DNA of 5,548 nucleotides, from positions 1-5,548 of the forward strand of contig JAGHBR010000339.1 in assembly GCA_021160885.1 (NCBI GenBank), read 5' to 3'. How positions within the stretch are numbered: the stretch's first letter is position 1; each line of letters opens with the position of its first letter. The translations under genes and the position numbers were made by a program. Under the pieces are notes generated by a model. It searched no databases, was not told where the DNA came from, and saw only the letters and a program-made list of their open reading frames with translations. Below, in pieces: positions 1 to 5,542 of this stretch. Origin of the DNA: Caldisericaceae bacterium (lineage in GTDB: Bacteria > Calditrichota > Calditrichia > Calditrichales > Calditrichaceae).

Positions 1-50
1 ACCCAAAGCCATGGATTCCTCGATTCTTTACTTTTTGAAGATGCTTTCAT
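1..50 (-). CDS. Start of a probable AmpG-like MFS permease (truncated by window edge)
   Basis: An ATG at 50-48 opens a frame that stays open to the window edge and reads MKASSKSKESRNPWLWV. It begins 4 bases after the stop of the SpoIID-domain gene, so it is the next operon member. A Shine-Dalgarno-like AAAAAGGA lies at 70-63, inside the last codons of the upstream gene. Its spacing of about 12 bases is rather long. A short polar, lysine-rich leader followed by NPWLWV matches, from memory, the N-terminus of AmpG-like major facilitator permeases of Bacteroidota and relatives, which continue into a first membrane helix of the type PTLYFAEGLPY. AmpG permeases import anhydro-muropeptides into the cytoplasm, which fits the neighbouring genes. 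Only 17 residues are visible, so family assignment is an inference from a short motif plus context. That a gene starts here is much more secure than its function. Confidence 0.5.
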   Translation of the reverse strand, partial: MKASSKSKESRNPWLW

Positions 51-54
51 AAAC

Positions 55-1404
55 TTAATAAATCCTTTTTAATTGGCTATTAGGATAATAATGCAGAACA
101 ATTTCTTTAGAAGAATATCCAAGCAAGGACATGCCCAGCGCGCCGATCTGGCAAAGGCCAACCCCATGTCCCCAGCCCGCGCCTTTAAACTTAAAGACAT
201 CCGGTATTTTTCCTTTTTGAGTAAATTGCGGTTCAATAGTAAAGGCCGAACTGTAAAGAAATGAAGGATGCAGCCCCAGGCGGATATCGTATTCACTTTT
301 TAAGACAAACTCCCGTTGTTGACCGGATTTGTCCAGATAAACTATTTTCAAGCGATTAATACGTCCCGATCCCCCGCGGTTCAGAACAAACAATTCCTGA
401 ATTGCAGAAGCTTCCAGGCTGAAATGTCGGTTTAGGTTTTTGATCAGCGTTTTCTGATCAATTTGTTCCTGCCAACGAAAATAGTGACCGGACTCGTCCA
501 CTTTTCCCAGGTAAAGGCTTAGTTTTTCTTCAGGAATTACATGGGGGGAACAAAAGGTTTTAGGTACGCTTTCCACCCACTTTGCAAAATTTTTTTCATC
601 GGACAGGGGCTTTTGCCACTCCGGAGGATCTTTTTCTGCATCAGCCTTTACTTTAAAGCAGGGCTGAGCTTTAGTCTGCCAGATGGTTTCAAATGCTTCC
701 ATTACACCGCCACAACTCTTGGAATAGCGTGCATCACAAATTTCATTCTGTATCAGTAAAACCTGGCCAAAGGTGTTTTGTGCGGCCTTTACTGATGATT
801 CGCTTAAAAAGGTTGTTCCCTGATAGCGCTGGCAGCAGTCATCGTTGCACACGTCCATACCCAGTTGGCTGTGTTTTTGTTCAACATTGGCCAGTAACCA
901 GGAACGGGCGGCTATTGTTTGCGCTTCCAACAAGGCAATTGGGCATTTAGGTCCCATTTCTGAAGTTGCCACGCACATGAGATATTTTTCTAAAGGTAAT
1001 TCATTAATTACAATCAGGTTGTCCTGGTATCTTCGAATGATGATCGTTTCAGGTAAGGTGACATTTATGTATTTTTTCCAGTGAAAGGCGCGCCCGGCTA
1101 TTACGTTTTTTAAGGTTAGTCCCTGACCTTGTTTTAGTGAATCTGTTTTAAAAACTGGAAAAATGCGGATTTCACCTGGCGCCGAATATTGAATCCCCTT
1201 AATCTTAAAAATTATTTGATTTTCATAAATTTTAAAGAAAATTTCTTCTTGGGGATCAAGCAAAAACGATTTCCCCGAAAATTCAAGCTGATAATCCTGG
1301 TCGTTGGGGACAACCACCGCAAGGGAAGTGTATGCGTCTTCCGGTAAAATAATACCGACATCAATGGTTGGTTCTGAGTTTGGAATCAGACTTGGCTCTA
1401 ACAT
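55..1404 (-). CDS. SpoIID/LytB-domain protein without signal peptide, probable muropeptide-processing enzyme
   Basis: This 449-residue protein belongs to the SpoIID/LytB family. Characterised SpoIID is a lytic transglycosylase that cleaves glycan strands stripped of their peptides. Family landmarks appear in order: LPLEKYLMCVATSEM at 136-150 with the probable catalytic Glu149, the following helix with AQTIAARSWLL (161-171), a metal-site-like CNDDCCQRYQG (186-196) with His178 upstream, YSKSCGG (227-233), and the C-terminal signature GAGWGHGVGLCQIGA (408-422) followed by HYYPNSQL (438-445). The N-terminus (MLEPSLIPNSEPTIDVGII) has no signal peptide or membrane segment. In the same frame a TAA lies nine codons upstream with no start codon in between, so no secretion signal was missed. 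It starts 10 bases after the kinase stop, with an AGGA 8 bases before ATG. A cytoplasmic role in processing imported muropeptides is my inference. The family call is firm, the substrate is not. Confidence 0.9.
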   Translation of the reverse strand: MLEPSLIPNSEPTIDVGIILPEDAYTSLAVVVPNDQDYQLEFSGKSFLLDPQEEIFFKIYENQIIFKIKGIQYSAPGEIRIFPVFKTDSLKQGQGLTLKNVIAGRAFHWKKYINVTLPETIIIRRYQDNLIVINELPLEKYLMCVATSEMGPKCPIALLEAQTIAARSWLLANVEQKHSQLGMDVCNDDCCQRYQGTTFLSESSVKAAQNTFGQVLLIQNEICDARYSKSCGGVMEAFETIWQTKAQPCFKVKADAEKDPPEWQKPLSDEKNFAKWVESVPKTFCSPHVIPEEKLSLYLGKVDESGHYFRWQEQIDQKTLIKNLNRHFSLEASAIQELFVLNRGGSGRINRLKIVYLDKSGQQREFVLKSEYDIRLGLHPSFLYSSAFTIEPQFTQKGKIPDVFKFKGAGWGHGVGLCQIGALGMSLLGYSSKEIVLHYYPNSQLKRIY

Positions 1405-1412
1405 AAAAGTTT

Positions 1413-1417
1413 TCCTA
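1413..1417 (-). promoter_or_regulatory. Shine-Dalgarno of the SpoIID-domain gene overlapping the kinase stop codon
   Basis: On the minus strand the sequence TAGGA holds both the kinase stop codon TAG (1417-1415) and the AGGA core (1416-1413) of the next gene's ribosome binding site, 8 bases before its ATG. Ribosomes ending on the kinase would therefore stop on the site used to start the SpoIID-domain protein. This is the usual arrangement for translational coupling and suggests the two proteins are made together. Confidence 0.6.
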
Positions 1418-2605
1418 TTGATTAAAATTTAGATAGGCATCTATTCCGGCTCCTAAAGCAGGAGCTTCCCTTAATTTTGAGACTGTTACAATAGCCTCAA
1501 GATTTTGATAGTGCTCTATGGCAGGGGAGTCAAGAAAAGGGGAGTTAATGATTAATTGCTTCAAGCTTTGCAATAAAGGTTCTTTTAGAATTGTTTTGCC
1601 TGCCGGTGATTGAACGAGCTCGCCCAGCCTTTGCCCCAAAATAATTCTTTCCAACAGAGTTCCCTTATAAGGATGCATGCTTTGTAAAGTAGGTCGATTT
1701 GGATTTACGAAGCCAAACATGTTTTGCCAGCCAGCGTAGATTGTAACAATGCGCTCGTAAATTAATTCGGCTAAATTTTTAACAATTAACTTAAAAGTTT
1801 TTAAAGCATTACTATCATTTTTTGTAGCCAGTTCGGCAATTTGTAAAGGGTAAACGCCTTGACGATTTAATTCAGATAGTTCCTGTTCGGAAATTTCGGC
1901 AAATAATCTTTGCATACCTCCAATGGCAGCAAAAAGTTCCATGGATTGCCCGTCCGAATTTTTCAATTCCCAGGTTTTGGCCATCCAGCTTTTAATCTGG
2001 TCAAAAGGCACCAGTTGTCCTTTCAGCTTTAAAGCATCCGCAACTCCGGTTCCGCCGCCTAAATAATAGGCGTTTTGAACATCTTTAAACTGTCCTTCAC
2101 TGGAGTAATTTTCTCCAATACCGCAATAATCGGCATCGCTGCCAATACGAGCCAAAGGTTGTATTAATTCTATTTTGCTCAATTGAAGACGTTTTTCAAG
2201 CATGCTGGCATACTCCGGAATGCGTGGGCCATTAGCCACCACTTCAATACCACGAAGGTCAGAAGTTTTTAAACCTGGCATTCCCAGTCCAAAGAGAACT
2301 CCGTTATTCTCAGACTGCTCAACAATTTCCTCAATGGCTCTGGCGCAGGCTTCAACATAAACCGCTCCTTGCTGCTGTTCCTGCGCATTTAAATTTAATT
2401 GTCCGGCATCCCGCTCAGCCAACTGTTGTGTAACAGGAACCGGTTTAAAATCCGGTAAAAAGCCGGGAATTTCAGAATACGATTTGGTGGCATTTAATTT
2501 ACCCAATGAGAATTCTTGTGTTTCAGGACTGTGCAAAATTTGCCAGGCGCTAACTTTTGTTGCGCCTCCGTCAATCCCAATCAAAATAAAATCTGATTTT
2601 TGCAA
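1415..2605 (-). CDS. ASKHA-fold sugar kinase, ROK/BadF type, probable amino-sugar (GlcNAc or MurNAc) kinase
   Basis: From a TTG start at 2605 the protein has 396 residues (numbered so here). It shows the ASKHA kinase motifs in order: phosphate-1 loop GIDGGATK (10-17), GLGMPGL (106-112), SDADYCGIGE (156-165), which aligns with the ROK motif NDANxxxLGE and places the catalytic Asp at 157, phosphate-2 loop GGGTG (183-187), and a C-terminal adenosine-type APALGAGIDAYL (381-392). The DGGATK loop also resembles BadF/BadG-type N-acetylhexosamine kinases. The cysteine-rich zinc motif of classical ROK proteins (CxCGxxGCxE) is absent. The aligned stretch is near 214-223, where only the Glu (223) seems kept. 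A glutamine-rich insertion sits between the first strands (about 30-84). There is no signal peptide, so it is cytoplasmic. Its place beside NamZ and SpoIID genes suggests phosphorylation of recovered GlcNAc or MurNAc, but glucose or another hexose cannot be excluded. A longer reading from TTG 2623 exists but lacks a ribosome binding site. Confidence 0.85.
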   Translation of the reverse strand: MQKSDFILIGIDGGATKVSAWQILHSPETQEFSLGKLNATKSYSEIPGFLPDFKPVPVTQQLAERDAGQLNLNAQEQQQGAVYVEACARAIEEIVEQSENNGVLFGLGMPGLKTSDLRGIEVVANGPRIPEYASMLEKRLQLSKIELIQPLARIGSDADYCGIGENYSSEGQFKDVQNAYYLGGGTGVADALKLKGQLVPFDQIKSWMAKTWELKNSDGQSMELFAAIGGMQRLFAEISEQELSELNRQGVYPLQIAELATKNDSNALKTFKLIVKNLAELIYERIVTIYAGWQNMFGFVNPNRPTLQSMHPYKGTLLERIILGQRLGELVQSPAGKTILKEPLLQSLKQLIINSPFLDSPAIEHYQNLEAIVTVSKLREAPALGAGIDAYLNFNQ

Positions 2606-2612
2606 TGACGCA

Positions 2613-2620
2613 TCCTTTCC
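2613..2620 (-). promoter_or_regulatory. Shine-Dalgarno that fixes the kinase start at TTG 2605
   Basis: The minus strand reads GGAAAGGA followed by 7 bases and TTG (2605-2603), a near-ideal ribosome binding site. The alternative in-frame TTG at 2623 has only TTTAAACGAACGTAATT before it, with no purine-rich site. The ATG at 2613-2611 is out of frame. The start is therefore best placed at the TTG at 2605, giving MQKSDFILIGIDGG, which puts the phosphate loop at the usual distance from the N-terminus. Confidence 0.65.
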
Positions 2621-2623
2621 CAA

Positions 2624-2648
2624 AATTACGTTCGTTTAAACCGTAATT
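2624..2648. repeat. Short inverted repeat upstream of the kinase gene
   Basis: Perfect 7-base arms AATTACG (2624-2630) and CGTAATT (2642-2648) flank an 11-base spacer that contains the palindrome GTTTAAAC (2634-2641). It lies in the only sizeable intergenic gap, 19 bases upstream of the kinase start codon. It could be an operator or a weak RNA hairpin in the leader. Arms this short and AT-rich can occur by chance, so no function is assigned. Confidence 0.35.
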
Positions 2649-2665
2649 CCACAAAATTGTGAATT
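2645..2665. repeat. Second imperfect inverted repeat in the gap before the kinase
   Basis: AATTCCACAA and TTGTGAATT form an almost perfect inverted repeat, with one extra C in the left arm and only two bases between the arms. It overlaps the first repeat by the shared AATT. The AT-rich stem and lack of a following T-run on the minus strand argue against an intrinsic terminator. A regulator binding site is possible. It sits at the downstream edge of the candidate -10 element. Confidence 0.3.
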
Positions 2666-2690
2666 TTATCTAAGATAATAGCACAATCAA
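2663..2690 (-). promoter_or_regulatory. Candidate internal promoter for the kinase/SpoIID/permease genes
   Basis: In the 97-base gap between the glycosyltransferase and the kinase, the minus strand has TTGATT (2690-2685; 4 of 6 to TTGACA), a 16-base spacer, and TAAAAT (2668-2663; 5 of 6 to TATAAT). This resembles a housekeeping promoter that would drive the downstream part of the operon separately. The region is AT-rich, where such matches arise easily, and the sigma-factor preference of the host is unknown. Confidence 0.3.
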
Positions 2691-2702
2691 AAATCATGTG
2701 TT

Positions 2703-4262
2703 CTATTTCTGTGAGTCATTTAATTTCTGGCGGCGTTTAATAGCCTCGGCACGCATGTAATCCTTGGCTTCGTCATTCCGGTCAATGGTTATTTGATCAA
2801 TGCTGTGATCTGTTCCGCCTGAATGACGTACCACTTCATAAATGGCATCCCAAACTCGCCCGATGCGATGGCGTTCGCTAACCTGAAGAACCATGTGGTA
2901 ATCTTCGCCGTAATTTCGGGCAAAGGGCTCTTCATTCATACTAAAACCTATTTCCCGAATCAGCTGAATGGGTAGAGAACGAGGCGCACCCGCGCCATTT
3001 ATGCGTAACAAATTATTGCGGCCGTTTTCTTCAGTCCATTCGTCGTGTGTTACCACAGGCAAGTCCTTCATCCGGTAGTAGCTGCCATCGTCATCTAATT
3101 GCCAAACTTCGTAAGAACCAATCACCATGCCAATTTTCGGATCGCTATCATAGACCTGTAAAATTTTTTCCACAGCATCCGGTTTCAGGCGATCGTCAGA
3201 ATCAAGCTGTACGTAATACTGGCCTCTGGCGTGACGCGCGCCCATGTTAAGACAGAAGCCTATATTGTTGATATCATAAATCAGCATCCGTACTTCAGGT
3301 TTATTGGGATCGTATTTGTCACCGCCTGGTTGATAGCGTTTCACCTGCTCAATGGTTGGATCATCCGGGCCCCCATTAACCACCACAATTACTTCTACCT
3401 CTTTAACCGTTTGCGCCTGAACGCTTTCGATAGCATTGCCAATAAATTGCGGTCGATTATTAATCGGAATGATCACAGTAGCTTTTAAAGATGATTCTGC
3501 AGGTGGCGCAGGGCGCTCACTGTAAAAAGCCCCAGGGGCAAGGTAGGCATTAATGCGTTTTAAATGCTCTGTAACAACCTGCTCCGCTTCTAACTGACTT
3601 TCTTTGCTGGCCAGCAAATAATCAAACACGTTGTGTTTTTTACCTTTAGAAACAACACGGTAAAGAGAACCGCTGTAACGGTTGGCAATGTGAATGAGCT
3701 CGTATTTTTCTGACAGACGCAAACGCAAATCGTAAAGTGTGTTGAATTTTAAGGTTTCATCGGCAAAGCCGATTTTTTCCAGCGCTTCTTTTTTAAAGAA
3801 AAAAACAAATCCATAATCCTGATTGTCACGAACACGGCCAATGTGGTGCTTTAACAGGTGGATTTCGCGAACCTGGTCATCTTCTTCCAATTCGTAGTCG
3901 CTGTAAAGCATACCGGCCTTTTCATGATGAGAAAACGATTCCAGGGCAAGTTCTACGGCGGCCTGTTTTAATTGAACCTGGCTCTGCTGGTTATTTAAAT
4001 AGACCAGATATTCGCCTGCGGCAGCTTTAAAGGCAGCGTTTAATTGTTGGCCTAATGATTGCTCATTGTTGGTTTTAATTAATTTTATCAGCCAATTTTT
4101 GGTGTTGTGCTGGGCAATAATTTCCTCTATTTCTTCAGCTTGCCGGGCTAAAATGATTATTTCAAGTTTAGCAGCGGTTTGATTTAAAATGCTTTTAAGT
4201 GCTGGTAACAAACGAGTCGTCTCGTCTTGATGGAGGATAACGGAAAATTTTTTTTCGTCCAT
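2703..4262 (-). CDS. Family-2 glycosyltransferase with tandem GT-A domains, the first degenerate
   Basis: This 519-residue soluble protein has no signal peptide or membrane helix. The C-terminal half (about 260-495) is a standard GT2 domain: TVIIPINNRPQFIGNAIESV (262-281), the DxD-type metal and nucleotide-sugar motif DSDD (354-357), INGAGAPRS (421-429), GEDY with the ED pair (453-454), and VVRHSGG (477-483). The N-terminal half (about 5-245) is a recognisable copy of the same fold: LGQQLNAAFKAAAGEYLVYL (70-89) aligns with IGFCLNMGARHARGQYYVQL (334-353). There, NNQQ (90-93) replaces DSDD and the ED pair becomes Thr-Leu (175-176), so it is probably catalytically dead. Donor and acceptor are unknown. 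It begins 23 bases after the NamZ stop, with AGGAG 9 bases before ATG. Its place in a cell-wall recycling cluster suggests an amino-sugar or muropeptide substrate, but that rests on context only. Confidence 0.85.
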   Translation of the reverse strand: MDEKKFSVILHQDETTRLLPALKSILNQTAAKLEIIILARQAEEIEEIIAQHNTKNWLIKLIKTNNEQSLGQQLNAAFKAAAGEYLVYLNNQQSQVQLKQAAVELALESFSHHEKAGMLYSDYELEEDDQVREIHLLKHHIGRVRDNQDYGFVFFFKKEALEKIGFADETLKFNTLYDLRLRLSEKYELIHIANRYSGSLYRVVSKGKKHNVFDYLLASKESQLEAEQVVTEHLKRINAYLAPGAFYSERPAPPAESSLKATVIIPINNRPQFIGNAIESVQAQTVKEVEVIVVVNGGPDDPTIEQVKRYQPGGDKYDPNKPEVRMLIYDINNIGFCLNMGARHARGQYYVQLDSDDRLKPDAVEKILQVYDSDPKIGMVIGSYEVWQLDDDGSYYRMKDLPVVTHDEWTEENGRNNLLRINGAGAPRSLPIQLIREIGFSMNEEPFARNYGEDYHMVLQVSERHRIGRVWDAIYEVVRHSGGTDHSIDQITIDRNDEAKDYMRAEAIKRRQKLNDSQK

Positions 4263-4285
4263 TCCAAGTTTCTCCTGCTATTAGT

Positions 4286-5542
4286 CTAATAAAGTAAGTA
4301 ATTTTTTCTTTTTTCTTTGAATAGTTTTAATTCATCCTGCCATTTGGCGGCAATTTCTTTAACAGATTTTCCAGCTTTTAAATCATCAATTATCCAGGCA
4401 CAACCAATCACTTTCTGAAACATTTTCACACGCTGTTTAAATTGAAAAGGGTCATGTTCTGGATAGAGTTTTAAAATGGTTTGCAAAATGTACAAACCAG
4501 TCTGATAAGAATTAAAAACACTGGGGTCGGTAATATGCAACTGTACGCCCTGACAAACCTCGCCTTTGTAAGATGCGTAGTAAGGTTTAAAGTAAAGTGG
4601 TCTGAAAATCACACCCGGCAAATGTAAGTCATTTAAAGCCCGGGAAAACTGATAACCATCAATCCATGGAGCGCCTACCAATTCAAATGGGGAAGTGTAA
4701 CCAACGCCTTCGGAAATGGCTCGTAACTCTCCAATGGTGCCGGTAGCTCCCATGTACAAAATGGTTTGCCAATGGGGCACATGTGGCGAAGTAGGCACCC
4801 ACAGCAAACCGGTTTGATCCCACAGCATTTCACGCTGCCAGCCAACAAGAGGAATGACCCGTAAATCACAATGAATGTTAAATTCTTCATTGAAATATTT
4901 AGCCAGTTCACCGATAGTCATGCCATGGCGGTAGGGAATAGGGTAAAGCCCAACAAATGATTCAAACCCTTTCTCAACTAAATTGCCTTCAATTTGTATT
5001 CCACCAATGGGATTGGGTCTATCCAATACGATAACCTGTTTTCCATTTTCTGCAGCAGCTTGCATGACCATGGCCATGGTGTAAATGTAGGTGTAGCCAC
5101 GCAATCCAATATCCTGAATGTCAACTAAAATAATATCCACATTTTTTAGCATATCTGGTGTAGGCTTTTTGTGCGCGCCGTACAAGCTAAAGACGGGCAG
5201 CCCAGTGTGCGGATCCACTTCATCGGTAACATGTTCGCCGGCGTAAATGGCGCCACGAATACCGTGCTCCGGGCCAAATAAGGCGGTGAGATTAATCTCC
5301 TTGTCATTAAAAAGCAAATCCGCCGTGCTGTTTAGCCTGGAGTCCACACCGCTGGGATTTGTTAAGAGCCCAACTTTTTTTCCTTTAACAAGTTCTTTAT
5401 AATTTTGCAGAAAGTTTTCGATACCTAAAACAACTTTTACAGAAGGAGAGGAGTGTGCCCGGGATGGCTTTTTTACCAGTTTTGGTTGACATGAAGCTAA
5501 AATCAAAAAGATACTTAAAAAAAGAAAAGTTAAGCGTTTCAT
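4286..5542 (-). CDS. namZ: Lipoprotein exo-beta-N-acetylmuramidase, NamZ/DUF1343 family
   Basis: This 418-residue protein is of the DUF1343 family, whose founding member Bacillus subtilis NamZ releases MurNAc from the non-reducing end of peptidoglycan fragments. It begins with a lipoprotein signal, MKRLTFLFLSIFLILASC, with lipobox LASC and Cys18 as the lipidation site. Gln19 at +2 is not the inner-membrane-retention Asp, so an outer-membrane periplasmic location is likely. Family motifs follow in order: GLLTNPSG (58-65), FGPEHG (89-94) with Glu92 as the likely catalytic residue, DIQDIGLRGYTY (141-152), LDRPNPIGG (173-181), YRHGMTIGEL (204-213), WVPTSPHVPH (248-257), GVGYTSPFELVGAPWID (279-295) and GVIFRP (310-315). 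The common EGTN and GRGTT wording around 265-285 is replaced by GTIGEL and GVGYTSPFE, which marks a subfamily. It is the first gene visible. Only 6 bases lie upstream of the ATG, so its promoter and ribosome site are out of view. The length is normal for the family plus a signal peptide. Confidence 0.92.
   Translation of the reverse strand: MKRLTFLFLSIFLILASCQPKLVKKPSRAHSSPSVKVVLGIENFLQNYKELVKGKKVGLLTNPSGVDSRLNSTADLLFNDKEINLTALFGPEHGIRGAIYAGEHVTDEVDPHTGLPVFSLYGAHKKPTPDMLKNVDIILVDIQDIGLRGYTYIYTMAMVMQAAAENGKQVIVLDRPNPIGGIQIEGNLVEKGFESFVGLYPIPYRHGMTIGELAKYFNEEFNIHCDLRVIPLVGWQREMLWDQTGLLWVPTSPHVPHWQTILYMGATGTIGELRAISEGVGYTSPFELVGAPWIDGYQFSRALNDLHLPGVIFRPLYFKPYYASYKGEVCQGVQLHITDPSVFNSYQTGLYILQTILKLYPEHDPFQFKQRVKMFQKVIGCAWIIDDLKAGKSVKEIAAKWQDELKLFKEKRKNYLLY

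Noticed and set aside
69..296. Minus-strand frame nested in the end of the SpoIID-domain gene
   Set aside because: It is a shifted frame over the conserved C-terminal GWGHGVGLCQIGA region, which is clearly coded in the main frame.
73..1084. Plus-strand open frames at 73-264, 541-759, 693-950 and 845-1084
   Set aside because: They lie opposite the well-conserved SpoIID-domain gene, overlap each other, and their translations show no recognisable domain.
55..1404. Sporulation role for the SpoIID-domain protein
   Set aside because: No other sporulation gene is present. The diderm features and wall-recycling neighbours fit a general SpoIID/LytB enzyme better.
2606..2623. Longer kinase reading from TTG at 2623
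   Set aside because: It adds six residues with no ribosome binding site upstream, while GGAAAGGA within this stretch is ideally placed for TTG at 2605.
2645..2665. Intrinsic terminator after the glycosyltransferase
   Set aside because: The stem is AT-rich and no T-run follows it on the minus strand, so termination here is unlikely.
3047..3488. Plus-strand open frames at 3047-3250 and 3231-3488
   Set aside because: They are antisense to the catalytic half of the glycosyltransferase. The translations show low-complexity basic or mixed sequence with no family motif.
4675..4911. Minus-strand frame nested in namZ
   Set aside because: It is a shifted frame across conserved DUF1343 motifs and has no independent support.
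5067..5080. Perfect 14-base palindrome ACCATGGCCATGGT inside namZ
   Set aside because: It encodes Thr-Met-Ala-Met-Val within a conserved stretch, and the repeated CCATGG follows from the codons. No sign that it is an operator.
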